Shown: in pieces, positions 32,865 through 42,719 of the stretch | How positions within the stretch are numbered: position 1 is the stretch's first letter | How the letters are laid out: each line of letters starts with the position of its first letter | Origin: Clostridiales bacterium | GTDB taxonomy: Bacteria > Bacillota > Clostridia > Saccharofermentanales > Saccharofermentanaceae | Reading direction: 5' to 3' | DNA length: 64,000 nt | Assembly: GCA_017615755.1 (NCBI GenBank) | Contig: JAFZZM010000016.1 | Location: 21,755-85,754 of the forward strand | Notes under the pieces: model-generated | The model's database searches: none | What the model was told of the DNA's origin: nothing | What the model saw: only the letters and a program-made list of their open reading frames with translations | Program-made: the position numbers and the translations under genes

Positions 32865-35138
32865 ATGCTTGCTATTTTGTACTTAATCATTGCCGTTTTC
32901 TTCGGTACACAACTGATCCGGTTACTGATCCCGGATATTCGCAGACTGTACGTGGGGGTGGCGTCTGATCAAGCAGTACTCGAGAAAGTTCCGACATCAC
33001 TTTTCCTGATCCCGGCAGGTGCCCTGATCGGTATCGTAGTGATGACTTTCACGACATATTTCCTGGCATATATCCTGTACCCGTTTATTCCGGCAGATAC
33101 CGCGACCCTGCTTCCCGCCGACATCATGGCGATGTGTATCTTCACTTACCTCGGCTGTCTCTTCTGGCAGCGCTGCTTCATCCGAAACTACAGAAAGATC
33201 AAGGCCGGTGTGGAACTGAACAAGCTTTCTCCGTTCAACCGTCACCCGGGATCGATCATCTTTTTCTCCATGACCACGGTCCTGGTGATCATCGCACTTT
33301 CATTCGTATACTTCTACACCTGCCACATGCACGACGGCAAGATCTGCCTCGGTTATTCCATCTTCAGTGACTTTTCACCGCACGTGGCGATCACTTCCGG
33401 ATTCGGTGTGGGATCCAATTTCCCGACACAGTATCCGCATTTTTCCGGCGACAATATCCAGTATCACTTCATGTTCTACTTCCTGACAGGTAACATGGAG
33501 GCACTGGGACTTCCGCTTATCTGGGCGATCAATATTCCGTCTTTGGTCTGCATGCTCAGCACACTGACACTTCTCGGTACGCTGGCGGTACTTCTTTCCG
33601 GACGCCGTGCAGCTTACTTCTTTGCCCCGCTTCTGGTGCTTTTCCGCAGCGGATGGAACGTCTTCCATCAGGCAGGCGAACTGAGAGATGCCGGTATGAA
33701 CTGGGGTTCGGTGTTTAAGACACTTTCAGAGCAGGCATCCTGGTATGGCTATACTTTCCGCGATGAGTGGGGCCTTTGGGCAGTCAATGTATATGCGAAC
33801 CAGCGTCACCTGGCGGTCGGCGTAGGTATCGTCGTGATCTTCATCTTCCTGTTCCTGCCTCACTTCAGAAGAATGTTCCTGCATCTGACAAGAACAGAAG
33901 GCTTCACAGAGAAGTGCAAGCGTTTCTTCATCTCAAGAGAAGCATGGATCCAGAGAAAAGACGATCCGCTGAAGCCTTGGGGTTCCGTCATCCTGCTCAG
34001 CCTTGTGGCCGCAGCGATGCCGTTCTTCCACGGTTCCTGCCTGATCTCCGCATTGCTGGTGCTTTTCGGCATGGCGATCTTCTCGGAGTTCCGTCTGGGT
34101 TACGCGGTAGTGGCCGTTGTTTCCGTGATCTCCTCCGTGATCCAGGCCAACTTCTTTGCCGGCGGTGCTTCTAATGTTGCGTCATTCAAGTATTACTTCG
34201 GATTTGTTATTCCGGAGCTGGACGGTAAGAACAAGAGCGGAATCGCGACTGCGCTGAGTTATTCCGGTAAGGTCATCAGCTATCTCAATAAGATCGGATT
34301 CCTGACCGTGATCATTCCTTGCGTGCTGTTCTTCGGCCTTCTGGTCTATGAGCTCGCCAAGAAAAAGAACCCGTACCGGGCCATGATTCTGATCCCGTTC
34401 TCTTTCCCGTTGATCTTTGCTTTCTACTGTCAGGTTTCGCTGGAAGTGCTGGCTAACCACAAGTTCATCCAGGTTACCTTCATTCTTTTCGATATCCTGA
34501 TCGCCGGAGTCCTGGCGAATCTTCTGGCACTGCCGGTGGCCATCAAGGAGCGCCTCCCGCAGCCAAAGAAGAAGAAAAAGAAGGATCTGGGATTGCCGAA
34601 GGTTCTGGCGCTTCCGCAGAAGGCATTCATTCCGGTACAGATCTGCAGCGCCGTTGTCTGCCTGGCTCTGACTTTTGGTCTTACTGCGACCGGCGTCAGC
34701 GAGTGGTACATCTACAAGAACCTTAACAGCAACAAGGAACAGCACTACGTTACCCTGAATCCGGATGCCCCGATCGTTGACTGGGTCAAGAACAATACGG
34801 ATGAGGACGATGTATTCCTGACACCGATGTGGTCCACCAACGACTTCTTCCTCAGCGGACGCCGCGTATACTACGGATGGCCGTATTTCGCATGGTCTGC
34901 AGGCCATGACACCGAGACGAGACAGACCAACTACCAGTGGCTGCTCTGCGGTGCAAACGGTAACATCGATGAGTTCCGCAGATACTGTGCGGAAATGAAT
35001 ATCAAGTATGTGATCTGCTGCCCGGATTACTATGGACCGGAGGAGACGGACGGTTATTACAATCCTGATTTCTTCGCCGAGAATCTCAAGGAAGCAGCCC
35101 GCTTTGACGATCAGAGCATGATCATCTACAAGATCTGA
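32865..35138 (+). CDS. Large polytopic membrane protein, GT-C glycosyltransferase-like
   Basis: A 757-residue protein with about a dozen or more transmembrane helices and a short soluble C-terminal domain (from about residue 625). The first large loop carries an acidic motif (FSDFSPHVAI, then QYPHFSGDNIQYHF), similar in style to the catalytic Asp loop of GT-C enzymes that use lipid-linked sugars. The C-terminal segment (PIVDWVKNNTDEDDVFLTP) is also typical of such proteins. No Pfam family can be fixed by eye. GGAGGT precedes the ATG. It is directly followed by the flavoprotein gene. Transfer of a sugar to a wall polymer or protein is only inferred. Confidence 0.55.
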   Translation: MLAILYLIIAVFFGTQLIRLLIPDIRRLYVGVASDQAVLEKVPTSLFLIPAGALIGIVVMTFTTYFLAYILYPFIPADTATLLPADIMAMCIFTYLGCLFWQRCFIRNYRKIKAGVELNKLSPFNRHPGSIIFFSMTTVLVIIALSFVYFYTCHMHDGKICLGYSIFSDFSPHVAITSGFGVGSNFPTQYPHFSGDNIQYHFMFYFLTGNMEALGLPLIWAINIPSLVCMLSTLTLLGTLAVLLSGRRAAYFFAPLLVLFRSGWNVFHQAGELRDAGMNWGSVFKTLSEQASWYGYTFRDEWGLWAVNVYANQRHLAVGVGIVVIFIFLFLPHFRRMFLHLTRTEGFTEKCKRFFISREAWIQRKDDPLKPWGSVILLSLVAAAMPFFHGSCLISALLVLFGMAIFSEFRLGYAVVAVVSVISSVIQANFFAGGASNVASFKYYFGFVIPELDGKNKSGIATALSYSGKVISYLNKIGFLTVIIPCVLFFGLLVYELAKKKNPYRAMILIPFSFPLIFAFYCQVSLEVLANHKFIQVTFILFDILIAGVLANLLALPVAIKERLPQPKKKKKKDLGLPKVLALPQKAFIPVQICSAVVCLALTFGLTATGVSEWYIYKNLNSNKEQHYVTLNPDAPIVDWVKNNTDEDDVFLTPMWSTNDFFLSGRRVYYGWPYFAWSAGHDTETRQTNYQWLLCGANGNIDEFRRYCAEMNIKYVICCPDYYGPEETDGYYNPDFFAENLKEAARFDDQSMIIYKI

Positions 35139-35149
35139 GGATAGTAGAA

Positions 35150-36457
35150 ATGACCGGTTATGAGAAGATCTTCGATGTGATCGTGATCGGTGCAGGCCCG
35201 GCAGGACTGATGGCTGCCATTACGGCTTCCAGGGAAGGTGCTTCGGTGCTCGTTCTGGAAAAGAAGGAAGAGGCAGGCAGAAAACTGCTTCTGACAGGTC
35301 ATGGACGCTGCAACATCACGAATCTCCTGATACCGGTTAATTTCAGAGAAACATTCCACGAGAATGCACGGTTTCTGACCAGTGCATTCTCTTTGTTTTC
35401 ACCGGAGGACACCCGCACATTCTTTTCTGAGATCGGCGTGCCCACGCACGAAGAGGAAGACGGACGTGTCTTCCCGGATGCCCAGAAAGCACGGGTGGTG
35501 CGCGATGCCTTGGTAAAAGAACTTGCGACGTGTGGTGCCGAGCTTCTTACGGAGACACCGGTCACTTCGGTGAGAAAGAAGAACTCGGAAAATGTGTGGG
35601 AAGTAGAAACTACGAAGGGTGCTTTTGGCGCATCGGCATTGATCCTTGCTACAGGTGGGGCGACGTTCCCGGATACGGGCTCCGAAGGTGACGGATATAA
35701 ATTCGCAAAGATGATGAAACATACGGTAACACCGCTTGCCCCGGCATTGGCGCCGATCCTTCTTTCCACATGCACGGAGAATACCGCCGATCGCGGAGAA
35801 GACTGCGGTGCAGAGTTTTCTCCGGCAGGAATTACGCTGCCGGATGTCTCGGTGATGCTTCTGGTTGAAGGAAAGAAAGCCGCCGAAGCAAGGGGAGAAC
35901 TCCTCTTTACCCATCAGGGTGTAAGCGGTCCTTCGGCCATGAAACTTACGAGAAAACTACCGGAAGATCCCGAGTTGTACAAGACCGGGGCGGTGACACT
36001 TAGACTGGACTTTTTGCCGGATATGCGGAGGGAACAGGCGGAAGAACTGCTTCTTGCTGCTATGCAGGCGAATCCGAACCGGCATATGAAGCGGCTCCTG
36101 TGCGAGACGTTCCACCTAATGGAGAAGATTTCCACGATGGTCCTTCCGGAAGACCTTGTGGCGAATGCGGTGACAAAAGAAGTGCGCAAAAAGATCCTTT
36201 CGAACTTGAAGGAGAGCGTCATGACCGTAGAAAAGAGGACACCCATGGCGGTGGCCTATGTGACCTGCGGCGGGGTGAACGTAAAGGAGATCGCTCCGAA
36301 GACCATGATGTCAAAAGTCGTTCCGGGACTGTTTTTCTGTGGTGAAGTAATGGATGTGGACGGTGCGTCCGGAGGATATAATCTCCAGTGCGCCTGGTCG
36401 ACAGGCTTTGCCGCAGGAAAGGCGGCTGCGGCTTTTAGCCGAGAGGAAGCACGCTGA
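35150..36457 (+). CDS. HI0933/BaiN-family FAD-dependent oxidoreductase
   Basis: A 435-residue flavoprotein. The dinucleotide-binding motif is VIGAGPAGLMAA near residue 12, and the family signature is RKLLLTGHGRCNITN. GGATFPDTGSEGDGY and the C-terminal GEVMDVDGASGGYNLQCAWSTG also fit. Members include BaiN, a bile-acid-related enzyme, but most have unknown substrates. It starts 11 bp after the upstream membrane protein gene. Its last 23 bp overlap the 3' end of the convergent EamA gene. Confidence 0.88.
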   Translation: MTGYEKIFDVIVIGAGPAGLMAAITASREGASVLVLEKKEEAGRKLLLTGHGRCNITNLLIPVNFRETFHENARFLTSAFSLFSPEDTRTFFSEIGVPTHEEEDGRVFPDAQKARVVRDALVKELATCGAELLTETPVTSVRKKNSENVWEVETTKGAFGASALILATGGATFPDTGSEGDGYKFAKMMKHTVTPLAPALAPILLSTCTENTADRGEDCGAEFSPAGITLPDVSVMLLVEGKKAAEARGELLFTHQGVSGPSAMKLTRKLPEDPELYKTGAVTLRLDFLPDMRREQAEELLLAAMQANPNRHMKRLLCETFHLMEKISTMVLPEDLVANAVTKEVRKKILSNLKESVMTVEKRTPMAVAYVTCGGVNVKEIAPKTMMSKVVPGLFFCGEVMDVDGASGGYNLQCAWSTGFAAGKAAAAFSREEAR

Positions 36458-37349
36458 GCATGATGCCGCAGAAGATGATCGCGGCACAGAACAGACGATA
36501 GCCGATATCTTTTTCGTGGAAAACGAACTTACCACCAATGATCGTGACAAAACAGCCGCTCTGTTTGATGAGCGTCATGACCGTGACGCGACTGCTGCTG
36601 ATGCCGTTCGCGGCAAACAGTGCGGCGTCGCCGATGACGAACATGAGTGCCAGGATCCAGATCCAGCCGTTCTTCCAGACGGAGGACGAGATCTTCGTTC
36701 TTGTGACCAGCACATAGACGAGATAGAAAAGAAGAAGGAAAAGCATGTACCAGAACTGAAGCTGGGCACCGCTGATGCTCTTCATGAGGATCTTGTCCAT
36801 AAGGCCGGAAATGGCATTCAGAAGGCAGGAGCCGAATGCCATGAGGATGAACTTCGTAGGATTGCCCTCGGTATCCGGGGCGGGTGCTTTTTTATCGGAA
36901 TCGGAAGGATCGGAAGATTCCTCTTCTTTCTTTGCCTTGGGGCGGAAGATACGGAACTTTAGAGCCAGAAGACCCAGGGCGACGAGCGCCAGGCCGAGGA
37001 TCTGGTTGTATTTCAGAACTTCGTGAAGGACGAAGACGCCGAGGAGTGTGGCCAGCAGGACGCGGGAAAGGTCCAGGATGCCGTAAAGGCTTACCGGCAG
37101 GTGTTTCAGCGCGCGGAAACTCAGGATCCAGGCCAGAAAGATAACGAAGGATTTGATGGCGATCAGGCCGTAGTATTCAGGGGAAAGGCCGAAAGCGTGC
37201 GGTGCGCGCGGGATGACCATGATGGTGCCGATGAGGGTATAGATCAGGAGGACCTCCATGACGGAGTTCTTGTTCATGGCCTTTTTCTTGGCGATCTCTC
37301 TGCCACCCTTTAAAAGCCCGTATACCAATGTCAGAAGGATCCAGACCAT
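36435..37349 (-). CDS. EamA/DMT-family permease
   Basis: A 304-residue protein with ten predicted transmembrane helices in two EamA repeats (about 1-130 and 165-304), separated by a charged Lys/Glu/Pro linker (KKEEESSDPSDSDKKAPAP). The start is set at 37349 (MVWILLTLVYGLLKGG), where AGGA lies 7 nt upstream. The frame continues to 37427 without a ribosome binding site. The substrate is unknown, as usual for DMT proteins. Confidence 0.85.
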   Translation of the reverse strand: MVWILLTLVYGLLKGGREIAKKKAMNKNSVMEVLLIYTLIGTIMVIPRAPHAFGLSPEYYGLIAIKSFVIFLAWILSFRALKHLPVSLYGILDLSRVLLATLLGVFVLHEVLKYNQILGLALVALGLLALKFRIFRPKAKKEEESSDPSDSDKKAPAPDTEGNPTKFILMAFGSCLLNAISGLMDKILMKSISGAQLQFWYMLFLLLFYLVYVLVTRTKISSSVWKNGWIWILALMFVIGDAALFAANGISSSRVTVMTLIKQSGCFVTIIGGKFVFHEKDIGYRLFCAAIIFCGIMLSVLPLG

Positions 37350-37654
37350 CTTTACGTCCTTTCTATTTTCAAACAAAACCTTAGAAATGATAGTACAGCA
37401 CAAGTGCTTTTGTAAATGGAAAAGCATTCGGCAAAGTGACTAAAGAGTAATGCATACCAAGGGCAATACTAATAGAATACAAACGGACAGACAAACAAGG
37501 TTTTGGGTCGAGAATGTCGAAATTTATTGATTTTTGGCCTTGCTTTTGTCGTTTTTTTGTTCTTTGACACATTTTTTGTGCAGGTTTTAGGTATCGAACA
37601 AAAGATGTTTGTGATACTATATACAATTATGAAAGGCAGATTACGGAGAGGACT
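37350..37654. other. Divergent intergenic region between EamA and beta-propeller genes
   Basis: Contains the EamA promoter listed separately and a TTGACA at 37564-37569 that may serve the plus-strand gene, although no good -10 follows at 17 bp. Nothing else recognised. Confidence 0.4.
37387..37416 (-). promoter_or_regulatory. EamA gene promoter with palindrome in the spacer
   Basis: On the minus strand TTTACA (37411-37416) and TATCAT (37387-37392), 18-bp spacer. A perfect dyad AGCAC-AA-GTGCT (37397-37408) sits in the spacer and is a candidate operator. Confidence 0.55.
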
Positions 37655-39586
37655 ATGAAGAAACCCGAGAACGTACGCTATGAGAATCAGTTTTACAGAC
37701 CACACCGTGTAAGTAACAACACGGGGATCTATGTTCTGTTTATTGTCACGGTGCTGCTGGTTGCCTCGACGATCATTCTTGCCGTTGTGACACTTACCAA
37801 GAAAGACGATGATATTTCTGCAAGTAAAGTTACGAACGCAACTTCTGAAGGTGTGGTCGTGACCAATTCGGACGGGGAAACGGTCGTTTCCGATCCGAGC
37901 AGTATCGTAGTTGCGACACCGACAACACCGCCGGTGGAATCGATCAGCACAAATCAGAACCCGGTCCTTTACCCGGCGACGGCTAAGATGGATGCCCAGC
38001 CCGGAACCCCGGTCGCAGAGTATTCCCCTTCTTCCCGTGGTGCAAGCCAGGATGTATATAAGGGAGACAATAAGATCACTTCCTATCAGCGTGAATCGGA
38101 GATCCATATGGGTGATCCGCTCTTCTATCAGAACATTCAGGGTATCCTGACTTTCCGCGGTAATAATTTCCGTAACTGTGCTTCCTGGGGAACGGTCGAT
38201 ATCGATCCTACCAAGGCAGAAGATCAGCACTTCAAGCTGGCATGGGAATTTAAAGAGATGCAGTGGAAGTCCACTCCGCTTTCTTCGAGCTGGAGCTGGG
38301 TAGGTGCCGGTTGGACAGGCCAGCCTCTGGCTGTCAGATGGGATTATGAGATCCAGCAGCTGATGAACATGGTGCCGGAGAAGCGTACGAAGCAGAACCT
38401 GACCGAGGTCATCCTCGCATCTCAGGACGGACATGTATATTTCCTGGATCTGGACGATGGACAGAAAACAAGAGAACCGATCAATGTCGGCGCGACCATT
38501 AAGGGTACGCCTGCTGTAGATCCTCGCGGCTATCCGATGCTCTATGTCGGACAGGGCGACGATAACGGAAGTGAGAGAGGCAAGATCGGTTATCGTATCT
38601 ATAACCTTTTGAACGGTGAAGAGATGCTGTATCAGCCGGGTCTCGATCCGCGTGCCCACAGAACGACATGGGGCGCCTGCGACTCTTCTCCGATCATTGA
38701 TGCCGAGTCGGATACATTGATCTATCCGAGTGAGAACGGCATGATCTACACAGTAAAACTGAACACCCAGTTCAATCCTCGTTCCGGTGTTCTGACGATC
38801 TCTCCGGAGACGATCGCATACCGCTACATCTTTGATGGTGTTTCCGGTAAGCAGCTCGGTATCGAGAGCTCCATGGCGATCTACGATCACTACGGTTGGT
38901 GCACGGACAATGCAGGTAACCTGATCTGCCTTGATCTGAATACACTGCAGCTTGTATGGTCGAAGAGACTGGACGATGACTCGGACGTTACACCGGTCCT
39001 CGAAGAAGAGAACGGTCACATCTATCTCTACACAGGTACGGAAGTAGACTGGCAGAGACAGAGCGAAGGTGCACTTGACTATCAGGGCGCGGCTTTCACA
39101 TATAAATTCGATGCGATGACAGGCGAGATCGTATGGCAGACATCACAGAGCTGCTATACACATAACGGAGCAAGTTCCAGTGACGACATCAACGGTGGTA
39201 TGCTGGGCACACCGATCTCCGGTAAGAAATCGATCTCCAATCTGGTGATCTTCTCGTATTGTATGACAAAGAATGTTTCCTATGGTAATGCACTGGTGGC
39301 TTACGATAAGACCACAGGTACGGAAGTATGGAGATATGACTGGAATACATACACATGGAGTTCTCCGGTGGATATATATGACAAGGACGGCAATGCGTAT
39401 ATCGTAGTATTTGACAGCCAGGGACAGGGCCATCTTGTTGATGGACAGACCGGCAAGCGTATCGGATTGATCCAGGGGTTGAGACAGGATCAGCTTGGTA
39501 ATTTCGAAGCATCACCGATCGTTGTAGATGATATGATCGTAATTGCGCAGCGCTCTCCGGCGATTTATGGGGTGAAGGTATCTTGA
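37655..39586 (+). CDS. Membrane-anchored PQQ-like beta-propeller protein
   Basis: A 643-residue protein with a cytoplasmic N-terminus, one transmembrane helix (about residues 25-48) and a Thr/Ser/Pro-rich stalk to about 120. A large extracytoplasmic domain follows, built of repeated blades such as VILASQDGHVYFLDLDDG, NLICLDLNTLQLVWSKRL and NALVAYDKTTGTEVWRYDW. The Trp-docking style matches PQQ-like/BamB-type eight-bladed propellers. A catalytic PQQ role is not supported. A scaffold or binding role is more likely. First gene of a long co-directional run ending in alr. Confidence 0.78.
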   Translation: MKKPENVRYENQFYRPHRVSNNTGIYVLFIVTVLLVASTIILAVVTLTKKDDDISASKVTNATSEGVVVTNSDGETVVSDPSSIVVATPTTPPVESISTNQNPVLYPATAKMDAQPGTPVAEYSPSSRGASQDVYKGDNKITSYQRESEIHMGDPLFYQNIQGILTFRGNNFRNCASWGTVDIDPTKAEDQHFKLAWEFKEMQWKSTPLSSSWSWVGAGWTGQPLAVRWDYEIQQLMNMVPEKRTKQNLTEVILASQDGHVYFLDLDDGQKTREPINVGATIKGTPAVDPRGYPMLYVGQGDDNGSERGKIGYRIYNLLNGEEMLYQPGLDPRAHRTTWGACDSSPIIDAESDTLIYPSENGMIYTVKLNTQFNPRSGVLTISPETIAYRYIFDGVSGKQLGIESSMAIYDHYGWCTDNAGNLICLDLNTLQLVWSKRLDDDSDVTPVLEEENGHIYLYTGTEVDWQRQSEGALDYQGAAFTYKFDAMTGEIVWQTSQSCYTHNGASSSDDINGGMLGTPISGKKSISNLVIFSYCMTKNVSYGNALVAYDKTTGTEVWRYDWNTYTWSSPVDIYDKDGNAYIVVFDSQGQGHLVDGQTGKRIGLIQGLRQDQLGNFEASPIVVDDMIVIAQRSPAIYGVKVS

Positions 39587-39633
39587 GTAAGTCGGTTTTA
39601 CATGATGTGGTATGGATTAGTGAGGCATTATCG

Positions 39634-40050
39634 ATGAGTGATTCGAAGCACGATTATAACGATATCGTTTCTATCGAGACAGAACTTTCCGGATACAGGA
39701 GAGGAAGCCTTAAGGCGATGCTGGATCTTGGCGCCGGGCGGTTGGCCTGGACCGATACGCACATGTGGAACAACGACTTTGTACGTGCTCTTTCTGCGGA
39801 AGCAGTAGCGAATATCCGTAAGAAACTCCCGGCAACGGAGCTTCTTTCCTGGGCAGCAGATTATGCCAGCGGTGTCGGTAACCTTATGGGTTCCATGACG
39901 GGGTCTTTCCCGCAGGACTGGTCCGTGATCATCCGCTTCTCGGATGGCGAATCCCTGAAGGCCTGTGGTGTAAGCAGTTTCCCGAAGCAGTGGGGAGCCT
40001 ACAGACAGGTTATCGAAGAGGTGGCAAAGACTTCTTTCCGTCTCCGTTAA
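39634..40050 (+). CDS. Unknown 138-residue protein
   Basis: The ATG at 39634 has GAGG at 39622-39625 (8 nt). A TTG at 39583 overlapping the upstream stop would add 17 residues. The sequence has an alternating hydrophobic N-terminal half (IVSIETELSGYRRGSLKAMLDLGAGRLAW) and a C-terminal segment with WSVIIRFSDGESLKACGVSSFPKQW. It looks like a small alpha/beta cytoplasmic protein. No family recognised. It lies between the beta-propeller and a membrane protein, probably co-transcribed. Confidence 0.65.
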   Translation: MSDSKHDYNDIVSIETELSGYRRGSLKAMLDLGAGRLAWTDTHMWNNDFVRALSAEAVANIRKKLPATELLSWAADYASGVGNLMGSMTGSFPQDWSVIIRFSDGESLKACGVSSFPKQWGAYRQVIEEVAKTSFRLR

Positions 40051-40118
40051 AAGGGTGACGAAATCCTTCTTTTTTGATACAATAAACAAAGACTATTTTT
40101 CTTGAAAGGGAACGAAAA

Positions 40119-40721
40119 GTGGATTATCTGGAAGGATTATTACTTGGACGCTTGTGGAGCGATACCGACTTTGAAAACAGACGTCATACTTCACTTTTTA
40201 TCCTTTACGGTATTTTTGTTGATCTTCTGGTGGTCTACAATTACCTGACCGGTGCTTTTAACGGCTGGATCACAGGTAATTTCCTGACGAAGATCATTAT
40301 TTTTGTGGTTTTGTTTTTCCTTTGCCCGGCGATCTGCTTCGGGTATTACCGAATGCCCATTTGGGGCAAGATTCCTGTATTACTGGTGCAGCTTACCAAG
40401 GTGGGCGCACTGACTTTATTGATCACAGCGTGGGCACGTCCGAAGTTATCGGTTTCTTTCGGCGATCTTCAGGACTTCCTCATTTCATATCTGAATAAGA
40501 CACTTGAGCAGTTTACTGCGAAATACGTAGATACGGCAGGTACTTTTGCTACCGTACTGGGTGTTATCTCCGGCGGTGTGTATATTGTTGTCGTAGTTGT
40601 TCTCATCGTATGTGCTGCTATCCTGATCCCGGGAATCGTATTCTGTGTCGCACGCTTTTTACAGTACTGGTATGACAAACTCGTCAGTATGCTGGTCCTT
40701 TCCGACTTTACTGACAAGTGA
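40119..40721 (+). CDS. Unknown membrane protein, about four to five helices
   Basis: A 200-residue protein starting with GTG (AAAGGG about 9 nt upstream). Hydrophobic segments lie at about residues 25-45, 55-75, 85-105 and a long one at 145-185. A GTGACG-17-TACAAT promoter with extended TGA (about 40050-40080) may serve it and the genes downstream. No family recognised. Confidence 0.65.
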   Translation: MDYLEGLLLGRLWSDTDFENRRHTSLFILYGIFVDLLVVYNYLTGAFNGWITGNFLTKIIIFVVLFFLCPAICFGYYRMPIWGKIPVLLVQLTKVGALTLLITAWARPKLSVSFGDLQDFLISYLNKTLEQFTAKYVDTAGTFATVLGVISGGVYIVVVVVLIVCAAILIPGIVFCVARFLQYWYDKLVSMLVLSDFTDK

Positions 40722-40743
40722 TGAAAGTATAGGAGAAGAGATT

Positions 40744-41763
40744 ATGGCGAACCTATCAGATAAGATCCGGGTCTCGATCGATGATCTGGAAGATATGCTG
40801 GGAGTCTTCGGACTTCCGGAGTTTATAAAGAAAGCAGAATCAAGATTTGTCCGTCAGACGGCGGAGATCGCAAGAGAAGTATGTGCCCGTCCGAAGGTTA
40901 AAGTGGTATTCGTTTCCGGCCCGACTTCTTCCGGTAAGACGACATTTACCGACCGTCTGGTTTCGGAACTGCAGCGTCATGGCAGAAAAGCCAGCCGCTT
41001 GTCCCTGGATGACTATTACGATACCCGTGCTCTTTCCTTCGATTATGAGGGAAGACCGGACTTTGAGAGCGTGGAAACACTGGATATGCGCTTGGCCAGC
41101 ATTGACCTTGCGAAACTGGTAAGCGGTGACGAAGTAGTCCCGCCTACGTTTGACTTCCTCGTCCGTCAGCGTGTCGAGTCGAAGAAGCCACCGGTATGCA
41201 TCGGCAAGGACGGCATTGTTGTCGTTGAAGGTCTGCATGGCCTCTGTGACATCACGACAGGCAGCTTCGATAAAGAGCAGTATATGGGCATTTTTATCAT
41301 GCCGTATGCTTCCGTTATGTCCGACAGAAGACTTCTGGACAGCGACGATCTGCGTATGCTGCGCCGTATCGTGAGAGATGTGCGCCACAGAGGTGCTCAC
41401 GCGCTGACCACGATCGACTACTGGCCGATGATCGAAAATTCCGAGCAGAATTACTACAGAGATTACCTGACCAAGGCAGACTATCACGTCAATTCTTTCC
41501 TGGCTTACGAGCCGCTTGTGATCGCTGCAATGGCGAAGCATGACATTGAAGAAGCACTCTCTGCTTACGAGCAGGGACTTCTGGCACCGTCTGTCTTTAT
41601 GGAGAGATCGAATCCGCCGAAGGATTTTGCCAATATCGAGAAGGCGGTGGCAAAAGCACGCATGCTTCAGTCCTGGCTGAGCCAGATCCCGCAGGCGAAG
41701 GAAACGTTCGTACCGAGAACATCGATCCTTAACGAATTCCTTTGCATGGATGAGGAGGATTGA
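40744..41763 (+). CDS. Uridine kinase/phosphoribulokinase-family nucleoside kinase
   Basis: A 339-residue kinase with P-loop GPTSSGKTT near residue 60, the DDYYD substrate motif and VVVEGLHGL. Many clostridial relatives are longer and carry N-terminal TGS/ThrRS-like domains. This one has only about 55 residues before the kinase domain. It probably phosphorylates uridine or another nucleoside, with exact substrate unknown. AGGAGA precedes the ATG at 40744, and metA starts 5 bp after its stop. Confidence 0.82.
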   Translation: MANLSDKIRVSIDDLEDMLGVFGLPEFIKKAESRFVRQTAEIAREVCARPKVKVVFVSGPTSSGKTTFTDRLVSELQRHGRKASRLSLDDYYDTRALSFDYEGRPDFESVETLDMRLASIDLAKLVSGDEVVPPTFDFLVRQRVESKKPPVCIGKDGIVVVEGLHGLCDITTGSFDKEQYMGIFIMPYASVMSDRRLLDSDDLRMLRRIVRDVRHRGAHALTTIDYWPMIENSEQNYYRDYLTKADYHVNSFLAYEPLVIAAMAKHDIEEALSAYEQGLLAPSVFMERSNPPKDFANIEKAVAKARMLQSWLSQIPQAKETFVPRTSILNEFLCMDEED

Positions 41764-41768
41764 TCACT

Positions 41769-42704
41769 ATGCCTATCCGTATTCCGAATAATCTGCCGGC
41801 TACCGGCATCTTAGAGAAAGAACGCATCTTTGTTATGACGGAGGAGCGGGCCTATAACCAGGATATCCGACCTCTGCATCTTCTGATACTGAACCTGATG
41901 CCGAATAAGATCGCGACAGAGACACAGCTTCTCCGTGCACTCTCGAATTCCCCTCTGCAGGTGAATATCGACCTTCTTTATACGGCATCTTACCATCCGA
42001 AGCATACGGCGACCGAGCATCTGGTAAAGTTCTACGAGACTTTTGCAGACGTAAAAGACCGCTTTTACGACGGCATGATCATCACCGGCGCGCCGGTAGA
42101 ACTCATGGACTTCGAAGAAGTCGCTTATTGGAAGGAACTCTGCGAGATCATGGACTGGAGCAAGACTCATGTCTACAGTACCCTGCATATCTGCTGGGGC
42201 GCACAGGCCGGTCTTTACCACCACTATGGTATTCCGAAGTACAATCTTCCGAAGAAGATGTTCGGTGTTTTCGAGCACAGCATGACCTATACCAAGCCGG
42301 TCAAACTGTTCCGTGGATTTGATGACTATTTCTATGTTCCACACTCCCGTCATACCGAGGTGAGAAAGGAAGATATCGAGCGTCATCCGAACCTTCGTAT
42401 CCTTTCCGAGTCGGAAGAGAGCGGCGTATATGCGGTTTCCGATCTTTCCGGAAGACAGATCTTCATTACGGGCCACTCCGAGTACGATGTAAATACACTT
42501 CGTGACGAGTACTTCCGTGATGTGAAGAAGGGACTTCCGATCGAAGTGCCGAAGAATTACTTCCCGAACGACGATCCGACACAGGAACCGCATATGAAGT
42601 GGCGCAGTAGTTCCACACTTCTGTTTATGAACTGGCTGAACTACTATGTATATCAGGAGACACCTTTCGATATCTCCACGATCAGTGAAGTGCCGAAGCG
42701 CTAA
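41769..42704 (+). CDS. metA: Homoserine O-acetyltransferase (MetA family)
   Basis: A 311-residue enzyme acylating homoserine for methionine synthesis. Catalytic Cys142 is in HICWGAQAG and the catalytic His in GHSEYD (about 236). Position 111 is Glu (GAPVELMDF), which in this family indicates acetyl-CoA rather than succinyl-CoA use. GAGGAGG at 41752-41758 selects the ATG at 41769 over an in-frame TTG at 41760. No S-box or T-box leader is visible, since it sits inside an operon behind the nucleoside kinase. Confidence 0.92.
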   Translation: MPIRIPNNLPATGILEKERIFVMTEERAYNQDIRPLHLLILNLMPNKIATETQLLRALSNSPLQVNIDLLYTASYHPKHTATEHLVKFYETFADVKDRFYDGMIITGAPVELMDFEEVAYWKELCEIMDWSKTHVYSTLHICWGAQAGLYHHYGIPKYNLPKKMFGVFEHSMTYTKPVKLFRGFDDYFYVPHSRHTEVRKEDIERHPNLRILSESEESGVYAVSDLSGRQIFITGHSEYDVNTLRDEYFRDVKKGLPIEVPKNYFPNDDPTQEPHMKWRSSSTLLFMNWLNYYVYQETPFDISTISEVPKR

Positions 42705-42719
42705 GCCAGAGGTGAGAAG

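Noticed and set aside
41700..41770. S-box or T-box leader for metA
   Set aside because: Only 5 bp separate metA from the upstream kinase gene, and no SAM riboswitch or T-box motif is visible.
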